64,000 bases of DNA from Entomomonas sp. E2T0 (lineage in GTDB: Bacteria > Pseudomonadota > Gammaproteobacteria > Pseudomonadales > Pseudomonadaceae), in the NCBI RefSeq assembly GCF_025985425.1, contig NZ_CP094972.1, forward strand, positions 62,001 through 126,000, given 5' to 3'. Of this stretch, positions 1-7,796 are shown one piece after another. Within the stretch, counting starts at the first letter, position 1, and each line of letters starts with the position of its first letter. The notes beneath the pieces were generated by a model. The model saw only the letters and a list, made by a program, of their open reading frames with translations. It searched no databases and was not told the origin of the DNA. The translations under genes and the position numbers were made by a program.

Positions 1-264
1 TACTGCCTGATGAGCAAACACGCCATAAGTTTCTTCAAGAATTTGTTTAAAATCAGCATCAGGAATACTACCCTCAACAAAAGGGCGCATGACTTTAAAA
101 GCTAGCTCGTGATAAGGTAAACCAGCCCAACTACTAATTTCTTCTACTGTAAAGCGAGGTAAATTTTCAGGCACATATAAGCCACCATCAGAGGCTAAAC
201 CTGCTAATAAAACATCTTCAAAGTTTAATGCAGGCGCTTGCCCGCGAGTACTAATATAACGCAT
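1..264 (-). CDS. thrC: Threonine synthase, N-terminal part (runs off left edge)
   Basis: Only the first 88 codons are present; the gene continues beyond base 1. The reading frame begins MRYISTRGQAPALNFEDVL and soon contains SDGGLYVPE, the characteristic N-terminus of threonine synthase. This enzyme makes L-threonine from O-phosphohomoserine with pyridoxal phosphate, and the PLP-binding part lies outside the window. The ATG is 15 bases after the hom stop codon on the same strand, so the two are almost certainly one transcript, as in Pseudomonas. The Shine-Dalgarno sequence before this ATG is weak, which suits translational coupling to hom. Family assignment is confident; completeness cannot be judged. 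Confidence 0.93.
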   Translation of the reverse strand, partial: MRYISTRGQAPALNFEDVLLAGLASDGGLYVPENLPRFTVEEISSWAGLPYHELAFKVMRPFVEGSIPDADFKQILEETYGVFAHQAV

Positions 265-279
265 AGTTAATACACTTTA

Positions 280-1584
280 TTAATTTAGCTGTTCAACACG
301 AACACGTACTACTTGCCCCTCTACACCCTCTAAGGCTTCAAGTGCAGTAATCGCATCATTCATTTTTGCTTCAGTTACTTTATGGGTAAGTAAAATCATT
401 GGGACTTTACCATCCATTTCTTCTAACTCTTTTTGCATAATAGATTCAATATTAATACCACGCTCGGAGAGGATAGTCGCCACTTGAGCCAATACACCTG
501 GAGAATCTTTAGCTTGAATTCGTAAATAATAAGCCGTTTCACACTCAGTAATAGGTAATACAGGTACATCAGATAATGCTGATGGTTGGAATGCTAAATG
601 AGGCACACGGTTTTCAGGGTCAGATGTCATCACTCGCACAACATCTACTAAATCAGCTACCACTGCTGAGGCTGTTGCATCCATACCTGCACCTGCACCA
701 TAGTATAATGTTGAACCTACTGCATCACCATTTACCATTACAGCATTCATTACGCCGTTTACATTAGCTAGTAATTTCTCTGCTGGGATTAATGTCGGAT
801 GTACACGTAATTCAATACCTTGTTCTGTGCGTTTTGCCACACCCAAATGTTTAATACGATAGCCTAAAGCATCTGCATACAATACATCTTCAGAGGTTAG
901 TTTAGTAATACCTTCTGTATAGGCTTTATCAAACTGTAAAGGAATACCAAATGCAATAGACGCTAAAATAGTTAATTTATGTGCAGCATCAATACCTTCC
1001 ACATCAAAGGTAGGATCAGCTTCGGCATAACCTAACTGCTGCGCTTCTTTTAATACATCAGCAAACGCACGGCCTTTTTCACGCATTTCAGTCAGGATAA
1101 AATTACCTGTACCATTAATAATACCAGCCACCCAATTAATTTGATTACCCGCCAATCCTTCACGAATTGCTTTAATAATTGGGATACCGCCAGCCACTGA
1201 AGCTTCAAAAGCAACAATAACACCTTTTTCTTCTGCCTTAGTAAAAATTTCATTACCATGTACAGCAATCAATGCTTTATTAGCAGTAACTACATGCTTA
1301 CCATTTTCAATTGCTTTAAGTACTAACTCACGAGCTAAGGTATAACCGCCAATTAACTCAACAACAATATCAATTTCAGGGTTATTTACTACATCAAAAA
1401 CATCTTCCGTAATAGGGGTGCTACCTGTTTGACATTGTGGGTTAATAGAGCGAGCTGCAATTTGTGCTACCTCAATATCTCTACCTGCGCGACGAGCAAT
1501 CTCTTGCGCATTACGCACTAATACATTAAAAGTACCACCACCGACAGTACCCAACCCACATATGCCAACTTTTACTGGTTTCAA
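280..1584 (-). CDS. hom: Homoserine dehydrogenase
   Basis: Catalyses NAD(P)H-dependent reduction of aspartate semialdehyde to homoserine in the threonine/methionine branch. The N-terminus has a Rossmann nucleotide-binding motif GLGTVG near residues 10-15. The middle holds the homoserine dehydrogenase catalytic domain (GIDAAHKLTILAS). The C-terminal ~85 residues form an ACT domain (DSPGVLAQVATILSERGINIE), the usual site of threonine feedback control. I chose a TTG start at 1584: the upstream bases GGTGGGAG form a good ribosome binding site 7 bases away, and the protein then begins MKPVKVGICGLG and is 434 residues, the family's normal form. A longer frame from another TTG at 1608 would place the ribosome site inside the gene. 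Upstream of and co-directional with thrC. Confidence 0.95.
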   Translation of the reverse strand: MKPVKVGICGLGTVGGGTFNVLVRNAQEIARRAGRDIEVAQIAARSINPQCQTGSTPITEDVFDVVNNPEIDIVVELIGGYTLARELVLKAIENGKHVVTANKALIAVHGNEIFTKAEEKGVIVAFEASVAGGIPIIKAIREGLAGNQINWVAGIINGTGNFILTEMREKGRAFADVLKEAQQLGYAEADPTFDVEGIDAAHKLTILASIAFGIPLQFDKAYTEGITKLTSEDVLYADALGYRIKHLGVAKRTEQGIELRVHPTLIPAEKLLANVNGVMNAVMVNGDAVGSTLYYGAGAGMDATASAVVADLVDVVRVMTSDPENRVPHLAFQPSALSDVPVLPITECETAYYLRIQAKDSPGVLAQVATILSERGINIESIMQKELEEMDGKVPMILLTHKVTEAKMNDAITALEALEGVEGQVVRVRVEQLN

Positions 1585-1665
1585 GCTAATACTCCCACCT
1601 ATTAACAAAATTAATGCGCAACATTACGAGGCTACGCGATATTAGTCAATAATTCTTTTACAAAT

Positions 1666-2202
1666 TCATGGATTATTTTTTGGTTGCTGCTGATCCGCTA
1701 TATTCTGTCCTGTCTGCGCTATACGCACTTTGTTATAACTATTAACAATAATATAAACTCGATCACCAACACGAATAATCTGGTTAGGGTCTACCTCTTG
1801 TACAATAGAAATTAAACGACCATCTTCACCATCTTGTTTAATAATCATTTCTACGCCATCAGTACGAGTTAAGCCTTCTTCGGTTACTGTACCAATTAAA
1901 CCTACAGCCACTGCACCAATCACCGCCCCTACCACAGCACCAGCCGCATCACCAAATGAATTAGCCCCACCTGAAGCACCAGCAGCACCTCCTGCAATAG
2001 CACCAGCGCCAGCACCTACACCGCTTCTCGAACCATCTATTCTAACAGGTCTCAAATTAAGAATCGTACCCAAGGTCACATTTTGTATATTACGTACTTC
2101 TTCTCTTCCATAAGTTTTACTGTCTAATTTAGGCATACAACCAGCAATACCTAACAATAATAAAAGTACTGTTAATACTGTAATATTCTGCGTAATTTTC
2201 AT
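1666..2202 (-). CDS. Glycine-zipper outer-membrane lipoprotein (SlyB/Pcp-like)
   Basis: 178 residues. The N-terminus is a lipoprotein signal: a basic start, a run of leucines, and the lipobox GIAGC with Cys22 as the lipidation site. Residues ~60-105 are a glycine/alanine-rich stretch (GAGAGAIAGGAAGA and similar) typical of the glycine-zipper 2TM domain of SlyB/Pcp lipoproteins. The C-terminal part (VDPNQIIRVGDRVYIIV) resembles the small beta domain that ends this family. It probably sits in the outer membrane as a structural or stress-related lipoprotein. A ribosome site (AGGAAAAG) precedes the ATG. It lies alone between hom and the degraded region, with its own upstream space. The exact subfamily is uncertain. 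Confidence 0.8.
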   Translation of the reverse strand: MKITQNITVLTVLLLLLGIAGCMPKLDSKTYGREEVRNIQNVTLGTILNLRPVRIDGSRSGVGAGAGAIAGGAAGASGGANSFGDAAGAVVGAVIGAVAVGLIGTVTEEGLTRTDGVEMIIKQDGEDGRLISIVQEVDPNQIIRVGDRVYIIVNSYNKVRIAQTGQNIADQQQPKNNP

Positions 2203-2392
2203 AACTTTTCCTAAATATGAAGAATTTCTTAATACTGTCTATATTACCTATTATGCCACAGATAATATGATACTGAAAAACTAATAGAAGCCAGTAAATA
2301 CAAATAAGAGAGGTATAAGATACTTTATAAAATGATGACTAACTATCGTTCTTATTCATTTTACATTGAAATACAATCGATTTCTTTAGAGA

Positions 2393-2429
2393 TAACACTA
2401 ACCCCTTAACTACTCTTCTATTAGTGTTA
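2393..2429. repeat. Inverted repeat in degraded region
   Basis: TAACACTAA and TTAGTGTTA form perfect 9-base arms around a 19-base spacer. There is no T-run after it, so it is a poor terminator candidate. It may be an operator or the remains of one. Confidence 0.3.
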
Positions 2430-2456
2430 CCCCTAAGAAACCAAAATCAATGATGA

Positions 2457-2585
2457 TTATAAATTATTCTCGATATACTCTTGTACATCTCTATCAGCAT
2501 AAGAATTGTCGTACGCAATACCTAAAAACTCCATTGATTTAGCTGCTGATTGTACACAACTAATTTTTACTTTAAATCTATCTGT
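2457..2585 (-). pseudogene. C-terminal ORF fragment, unknown
   Basis: An open stretch of 42 codons bounded by an upstream in-frame TAA, with no plausible start except an internal ATG. It ends with FLGIAYDNSYADRDVQEYIE, a composition that looks genuinely coding (acidic and aromatic residues unusual for translated AT-rich noise). I read it as the tail of a lost gene of the decayed element. No family recognised. Confidence 0.3.
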
Positions 2586-3107
2586 TTATTTTTAGCAGTT
2601 CACTAAAACTTATCTTATATCATAGTAAACTAATATTAATTTAGACTTAAAACAACAAATATTTTATATAGCCACTGTTATTTCTTGTTTTTTAGGAATG
2701 GAATAAAATACGATGAATAAGATATTAATTTTATTGATATATTCTATTTTAATTTTTAATAACACCTCTATTTACACTCTTATTCTATATTTTATCTATT
2801 TAATAAAGGCCATTAATTTAGTAATAGTATTATTATTTTTTAACTACAAATAGCAAATTTTAATTTTTAATTTCGCAGGTATAAAAAAATCCCTAATTTC
2901 AAAAGTTGTTTACCTTAACATCTATTTAACTATAAGTCTTGTTAATCAATAACTTTCATAAAATAGCTTATTGAAAAATGTTTACATTAATGTTTACTTT
3001 GTTGTTAAGGCGGGTTACTTCTGGGTTACTCTTTTTTATGGACTCAGATAATTCAAAATATTTCTATAACTAACTTGATCTATAGCGACTTGATAAACAA
3101 CTTATAA

Positions 3108-3380
3108 TTATTGTTTTGCTTTATTGGCTAAAGCTACTTGATTGCATTGTTCTAATTGTTCGTCTGTTAGCTTGACTAGGTCGCGTTTTCTTTGTTCACC
3201 TATAATAATATTAAGGGCTGTCGGTTGTTGCGTAGTTGGATGTGGCTCTGGTTTATTTCCGTAAACTCTAGGCTTTAATTTAGAAGCTATCCACATCCTA
3301 GTTTGTATCTGTAGTTTAGCCTTAGTTAATGCGCCACCTGTGCAATAACACAGCAAGTAGTTTAAAAAGAGGGTTATATT
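3108..3380 (-). pseudogene. Remnant of phage terminase small subunit (C-terminal part)
   Basis: The readable frame contains KAKLQIQTRMWIASKLKPRVYG followed by an acidic, glutamine-rich tail ending at the stop at 3108. Phage small terminase proteins of the Sf6-like type carry a very similar C-terminal motif (R-L-x-V-D-x-x-K-W-x-A-S-K-L-x-P-K-K-Y-G). No ATG precedes it. The frame only opens after a stop near 3387, and the nearest start would be a TTG at 3356 without a ribosome site. The DNA-binding N-terminal part is missing. I therefore call it a truncated gene. Terminase small subunits recognise packaging sites on phage DNA. Identification rests on the motif alone. Confidence 0.5.
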
Positions 3381-3468
3381 AGCAAATCACTATTTTTATT
3401 AAATTATGGTTACTGTAACAGGTGCTTTTTTATGGACTGACAAAATTATATAAGTGTTATTTGCTCGC

Positions 3469-3545
3469 GCATGAGGGTGGTTACTCTCTGGTCACTTTTC
3501 GCGCGTTGGGAGAGTCTTTTTTGGTTCTCTAAATAAAAAACTTTA
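3469..3545. repeat. Imperfect direct repeat, copy A
   Basis: Begins GCATGAGGGTGGTTACTC and ends TTCTCTAAATAAAAAACTTT. A second copy lies at 4040-4092 with the same two ends and a shorter middle. The two copies flank the small YhfL-type lipoprotein gene. Confidence 0.5.
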
Positions 3546-3672
3546 AATTATAAGAATATTATTCTTACATTAATATAAAGAATTTTCTTATTTTTAGAAA
3601 ATTCTTTATATAAGTATTAAAAATCTTAAAAAGCCTACCTAGTGACTAATTGCAAGACTTCATATCATAAAA

Positions 3673-3846
3673 TTATTTATGGTTAGCTACAGGTCCACAG
3701 CCACCAATTACTTTAGAGATAGATACATCTGGGTGCAGGAAATAATCATAACTACAATTTCTTTCATTATTATAAACATGGCCAGTACAACCAGAAAGAA
3801 AAGCGACAATAGAAGTGACAGCAATTAGTTTAATAAAATGTTTCAT
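3673..3846 (-). CDS. yhfL: Small YhfL-type lipoprotein (DUF4223)
   Basis: 57 residues. The signal peptide ends in the lipobox LSGC with Cys20 as the lipidation site. The mature part carries CSYDY, LHPDVSISK and IGGCGP, which match the short E. coli YhfL/DUF4223 lipoprotein almost word for word as I remember it. The family function is unknown. The start at 3846 is chosen because AAGGA lies 8 bases upstream; a longer frame from 3873 lacks a ribosome site. The gene is intact amid decayed sequence and is flanked by imperfect direct repeats, which suggests cargo of the mobile element. Confident on family, not on function. Confidence 0.75.
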   Translation of the reverse strand: MKHFIKLIAVTSIVAFLSGCTGHVYNNERNCSYDYFLHPDVSISKVIGGCGPVANHK

Positions 3847-4039
3847 AACATTAATCCTTAGTATATAAATCATTAAATATAAAAATATGGGTTATCTATC
3901 CCCAAGTTAATATTAGCACGTCGCTAATAATCATAAAAAAATATCTCTGTTTTTCAGATTTAACAAATATGATTTTCCTTGTGTAAGGGTAGTTACTATC
4001 TAGCCACCTTGTCTATTAAATAGAATAAATTATATGTGT

Positions 4040-4092
4040 GCATGGGGGTGGTTCTCGTGGTTCTTTTTTGTTCTCTCAATAAAAAAACTTTA
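4040..4092. repeat. Imperfect direct repeat, copy B
   Basis: Begins GCATGGGGGTGGTTCTCG and ends TTCTCTCAATAAAAAAACTTT-like sequence, matching copy A at 3469-3545 but about 24 bases shorter in the middle. A looser relative, GGGTAGTTACTATCTAGCCAC, lies near 3988. Confidence 0.45.
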
Positions 4093-4230
4093 GCCCATAA
4101 TAAATACAAACTAAAGTTATAAGCTTATGTCTATCAAATATAAAAAATGGTTAACTATATTTAACGAGTACAATAATAATATTATTGATTCTGTTTATTA
4201 ATTAGCTAATAGGCTAATTGTTTTATCTGG

Positions 4231-4563
4231 CTAGCTAGGATTGTTATTGTTAATTTTTAACCAGTAATAGCTCGATTTCGCGATATTAGTCACTATAACA
4301 GGAGCTTTGTGTACTAACCCTATTAAATCAAACTGATCTATTAATCTATGTTGTAGTAGATAATCAGGGGTAACATTAAGTATATCAGCCATTTGATTAA
4401 GCCATGTTTGCTGTTGTATGGTTAGTTCGGTTAATTAGAGTAATTTCAGGACATCTTGAGAGTACACCAACAATTCACTTTTTATAATGTCCTTATGCTG
4501 TTTTATATGGTTGGCTATTTCTTTCGTCACTAGATGAGTATGTGCAATATAAAAGGGCAATAG
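4231..4563 (-). pseudogene. ORF with internal stop, unknown (phage-like region)
   Basis: Read on the minus strand, the frame gives LPFYIAHTHLVTKEIANHIK, then continues to QDVLKLL, hits a TAA at 4435-4437, and resumes in the same frame with LTELTIQQQTWLNQMADIL and later PDYLLQHRLIDQFDLIGLV, before a TAG at 4231-4233. The sequence on both sides of the stop is strongly protein-like and shares a leucine/glutamine-rich helical character, so a single point mutation probably interrupted one gene. The apparent beginning also follows a stop, so a 5' part is probably missing too. I do not recognise the family. Confidence 0.45.
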
Positions 4564-4789
4564 TTAAGGCGTTTAATAGAAGATTTTTTGTAATACAGTT
4601 TGTATTTGCATTTATTTAAGTATGCTTAAATTTTTAGTTATTTTTATACGACTAAATTTGTATTTTTAGTTGCATTTCTGCGCCACACTCAATATTTTAG
4701 ATAGAGCTTATCTTTGTTGTGGGACAGGGGTTAAATAGGTACGTTTAATACATAACATTGATTCTTTTTTGCTTTAGCAAGAAAAAATG

Positions 4790-4833
4790 ATATTAAAAAT
4801 CCCCTGACTAATTCTAGAAAGGGGCTTCATTTT
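4790..4833 (-). terminator. Weak hairpin after the 179-aa gene
   Basis: GCCCC and GGGG pair across a ~16-base loop just downstream of the stop of the 179-aa gene, followed by a run of five T on the minus strand. Weak, but well placed for that gene. Confidence 0.4.
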
Positions 4834-5372
4834 TAAGGATTATAAACTAACTGGCTGTCAACCATCGTACCAATATATTGGCCTCTGTATATCTCACTAT
4901 TTGACCACTCTATGTCTGAAGGCAACCCGATAAGTTTTACCATATGGTTTACTGAACGAGCCTTAAACTTTAATCCACCAGCTTTATTATCAATTATTGT
5001 TAAACTTTTTGTATCATCAGCAAAATATCCTAAAAAATTTGCTAATATTAAGGGTTGAAAATTAGTTTGCCCTTCTGGAAACTCAAACTCTATATGAGAA
5101 AGCTCATGATATTCTGTATATTCAGATAATCCCGTAGTGATTAAAAGCTTAACTCCAGAAGGAACAGGTTTGGTAGTGGAAAAACAAAAACTTATATCAT
5201 AATTAATATAATCATTTAACCCCCAGTTGGTTAAACCATATTGAGTTTTTCCTTGATATATTTCAGTAAAGATATTATTAACATCTAATGGTCCTACAGA
5301 GGAATAGGTTCGTGCAGAATTATTACTACTAGCAATATATAAATTATTAGGCGCTCTATTACCATTTGCCAT
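4833..5372 (-). CDS. Orphan 179-residue protein, unknown
   Basis: An intact frame with a strong ribosome site (AAAGGAG, 8 bases before the ATG) and a hairpin right after the stop, so it looks like an expressed single gene. The protein has no signal peptide or membrane segment. The N-terminus (MANGNRAPNNLYIASSNNSA) is asparagine/serine-rich. The middle has alternating polar and aromatic strands (INYDISFCFSTTKP, YHELSHIEFEFPEG), and the whole looks like a compact beta-rich domain. I know no family with this pattern. It stands in the decayed element, so it may be cargo such as an effector, immunity or structural protein, but nothing in the sequence decides this. Confidence 0.6.
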   Translation of the reverse strand: MANGNRAPNNLYIASSNNSARTYSSVGPLDVNNIFTEIYQGKTQYGLTNWGLNDYINYDISFCFSTTKPVPSGVKLLITTGLSEYTEYHELSHIEFEFPEGQTNFQPLILANFLGYFADDTKSLTIIDNKAGGLKFKARSVNHMVKLIGLPSDIEWSNSEIYRGQYIGTMVDSQLVYNP

Positions 5373-5641
5373 TTTTAAATCTCCTTTGTTGTTTAATGGA
5401 GATTACATTATAATTAGCATAAGCTTTTGATTCTTCTTGCTTTAACAAGAACAATAGACATAAAAAAACCAACAATTAAGTTGTGTTTTCTTAGTAAGAA
5501 TTTTGAATTATAGTAATATTATTTTAATGTCAGTTTTTTTCACGCTCTTAAACAATGATAGAAAAAGCCCTTATTTTGTAAACATTACCGTTATAATTAA
5601 AGGAGCACAATGATTACATTGTAAGGTATAGGTAAAAAGCG

Positions 5642-5896
5642 TTATTTTGTAAGGTTTGCAAATTTGGCTTTTTCTCTTTTTTTACTGGCTTCTTTTAAAG
5701 TAACCTCTGGATAATTGCCAAAAGTTAACTCATTTTCACGCTTATCAGGTCGTTTAGATTTTAACCGCCAACTTCTAATACCGTTTTTCTTAACTAATAA
5801 GAATAGGCCACTACCATCAAATAATTTATAGGGTTTATCTTATGGTTTTGCAGTATTAACTTTGTTGTCTGTTAGAGGGGTTATTAATCTAGCCAT
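5642..5896 (-). pseudogene. Tyrosine-recombinase integrase, N-terminal remnant with premature stop
   Basis: The frame starts MARLITPLTDNKVNTAKP, meets a TAA at 5840-5842 (codon 19), and resumes with DKPYKLFDGSGLFLLVKKNG and later FGNYPEVTLKEASKKREKAK before ending at 5642. This is the arm-binding DUF4102 domain of P4-type phage and island integrases. The core-binding and catalytic domains (R-H-R-Y residues) are absent. The gene is therefore both nonsense-mutated and truncated to about 85 codons. It marks the gluQ-proximal end of the decayed element. No tRNA lies upstream in 5897-6030. Confidence 0.82.
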
Positions 5897-6034
5897 GATT
5901 TAACCTATAGTAAAATTAATTTAATATTTACACCCCTACTTATACCCCTATTTTGATTAGCCATCCATAGATAAATGAAAATTTATCATTGTACATAATT
6001 CTATATTTACAAATACTTAGATAATATATTTATA

Positions 6035-6916
6035 TCAATATGGATGTGTGTAAACCATAAATTGATTTTTAGGAATTAAATCAACACACCAATTAGTTAT
6101 TGCATAATTTAAAATTTGTTGTGGTGTTTCTTTATATAAGTTTGTTTCTACAGGTTGACCTAAAACTTCTAGCGCTGTTATTAACAACTTACTAGCTTCT
6201 ACTATAGGTAGAATAGGTGAACACTGTGTTTTACTTAACTTATGGCCATTTACATCTAACAATATGGGAACATGTAAATACTTTGGCATAGAAAACCCTA
6301 GTAGTTCTTGTAAGTAAAGCTGCCTAGGCGTTGAATCTAATAGGTCTGCACCCCTCACAATATCAGTAATCCCTTGTTCAGAGTCATCTAGCACTACCGC
6401 TAACTGATAAGCAAAAAAACCATCTCGACGCTTAATAATAAAATCCCCAACTTCTTGCCCCAAATGCTGAGAGAAATTACCTTGCACACGATCAATAAAC
6501 TGATAAATTAACTCTGGTACACGAATTCTAATAGCGGCGTCTAAACGAGGCTTTAATGCATCACGACAAAAATTTGGATAAATTGAATAGTTTTCTAATT
6601 GTTTTCTTGAACAGGTACAAGCATAAGCTAGTCCATTATTAAATAGCTTATCTATTACCAACTCATAATCAGCCAAACGACTGCTTTGGTATAAAATTTC
6701 ACCATCCCATTCAAAACCATAAGCTTCTAAAGTGCGTAGAATATTTTCCGTAGCACCTACCACTTCCCTAGGAGGATCAATATCTTCAATACGAATAAGC
6801 CATTTGCCATTTGCTGCTTTAGCATCCAAGTAAGAAGCCAAAGCAGCAACTAATGATCCTAAATGCAAACCCCCACTAGGAGTGGGGGCAAAGCGACCAA
6901 TATAAGGCTTAGGCAT
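6035..6916 (-). CDS. gluQ: Glutamyl-Q tRNA(Asp) synthetase
   Basis: A class I synthetase-like enzyme, 293 residues, lacking the anticodon-binding domain of GlnRS/GluRS. It attaches glutamate to queuosine in tRNA-Asp. The N-terminus IGRFAPTPSG is followed by the HIGH-type motif HLGS (residues 18-21). A zinc-binding cluster CTC...YPNFC lies near residues 95-118, and a KMSKS-type motif KLSKT near 230. The ATG at 6916 gives the usual N-terminus; a TTG nine bases earlier is possible. The gene follows dksA with 24 bases between them, as in E. coli and Pseudomonas, so it is probably co-transcribed. queH, needed for queuosine synthesis, is also in the window. Confidence 0.93.
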   Translation of the reverse strand: MPKPYIGRFAPTPSGGLHLGSLVAALASYLDAKAANGKWLIRIEDIDPPREVVGATENILRTLEAYGFEWDGEILYQSSRLADYELVIDKLFNNGLAYACTCSRKQLENYSIYPNFCRDALKPRLDAAIRIRVPELIYQFIDRVQGNFSQHLGQEVGDFIIKRRDGFFAYQLAVVLDDSEQGITDIVRGADLLDSTPRQLYLQELLGFSMPKYLHVPILLDVNGHKLSKTQCSPILPIVEASKLLITALEVLGQPVETNLYKETPQQILNYAITNWCVDLIPKNQFMVYTHPY

Positions 6917-6940
6917 AGCTAACAAAGGATAACAAAAATA

Positions 6941-7399
6941 CTATAGACCTGTTTGCTTCTCTTTTATCTCTGCTAATGTTTTACAATCAATGCAAAGTGT
7001 TGCTGTTGGACGCGCTTCTAAGCGGCGAATACCAATCTCAACACCACAAGAATCACACCATCCATAATTATTTTCTGCAATCAATTGTAACGTATCATCA
7101 ATTTTCTTGATTAATTTACGCTCTCTATCACGAGTTCGTAGTTCCAAACTAAACTCTTCTTCTTGAGTTGCTCTATCTGCTGGATCTGGAAAATTAGCAG
7201 CATCATCCTGCATATGCTCAACTGTACGAGTCATATCCTCTACTAGCTCTGCGCGCCATTTTTTAAGAATCCCTGCAAAATGTTCGCGCATTGCTTCGCT
7301 CATGTATTCTTCACCTTTCTTTTCTTTATAAGGTGTGAATCCTTGACCGATAGTTTCTTCAGAACCTTTCTTTTCTGGAGTTTTTTTAGCCTTAGCCAC
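6941..7399 (-). CDS. dksA: RNA polymerase-binding transcription factor DksA
   Basis: 152 residues. A basic N-terminal tail precedes a coiled coil, an acidic tip ([13 protein letters not shown]) that reaches into the RNA polymerase secondary channel, and a zinc finger with four cysteines (CDSCG ... CIDC). This is the canonical four-Cys DksA that works with ppGpp in the stringent response. The start is GTG at 7399, preceded by GAGGGAA at proper spacing; no in-frame ATG exists before the conserved region. gluQ follows directly. The 397-base gap upstream (7400-7796) separates it from the divergent aminotransferase and must hold both promoters. Confidence 0.96.
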   Translation of the reverse strand: MAKAKKTPEKKGSEETIGQGFTPYKEKKGEEYMSEAMREHFAGILKKWRAELVEDMTRTVEHMQDDAANFPDPADRATQEEEFSLELRTRDRERKLIKKIDDTLQLIAENNYGWCDSCGVEIGIRRLEARPTATLCIDCKTLAEIKEKQTGL

Positions 7400-7725
7400 T
7401 GCTTTTCCCTCTTTTTAAAACAAACCACTTAAAGGATATTAAACCTTTATTAATAAGCTTTAATAAAAATTTGACGGCGCAAATTATCAGATAGTGAGAA
7501 ACTAATCTAGTACTACTTTAGTCTTTCTCTATCATTTAACCCATTAAATTAAAAAATTTATGCAGTAACGCAAAAATAATTAACTTAATATCATTAATCC
7601 TAGCATTAATCAACAATCAAAATAACTTGTACAATATAATATTTCCTAAAATACTACAAGGTAAAATGTACAAAGTTTAGTGAATAGTTCCTTACAAAAA
7701 AGAATAAGTGATATAACAATTAGTA

Positions 7726-7754
7726 TTGACTTAATTATTTCTTAATTTTGTTAT
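7726..7754 (+). promoter_or_regulatory. Putative sigma-70 promoter of the aminotransferase gene
   Basis: TTGACT and TGTTAT are separated by 17 bases and lie about 45 bases before the ATG at 7797. Good -35, moderate -10. Confidence 0.45.
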
Positions 7755-7796
7755 CATATAATATTTAATCAAGGATATAACAAGGCATTTACCCTT

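Larger units (their letters stand above)
2203..6030. mobile_element. Decayed prophage or integrative-element region
   Basis: About 3.8 kb between the Pcp-like lipoprotein and gluQ, markedly AT-rich and mostly non-coding. It contains an integrase N-terminus with an internal stop (5642-5896), a terminase-small-subunit-like remnant (3108-3380), other broken frames (2457-2585, 4231-4563), imperfect direct repeats, and two intact small genes. This looks like an old integrated element eroded by deletion and point mutation. No tRNA is next to the integrase remnant, so the original attachment site is not evident. The element boundaries are my inference. The stretch 2586-3107 holds nothing I can identify. 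Confidence 0.6.

Noticed and set aside
1635-4292. A 14-base exact repeat (CGCGATATTAGTCA at 1635-1648 and 4279-4292) that could be attachment sites of the decayed element
   Set aside because: Several 14-base repeats are expected by chance in 64 kb, and neither copy is next to the integrase remnant.
5562-5652. Near-identical ~19-base direct repeats (AAAAAGCCCTTATTTTGTAA and AAAAAGCGTTATTTTGTAA) as attL/attR
   Set aside because: They are only 72 bases apart and AT-rich; they cannot bracket an element, and no tRNA is near.
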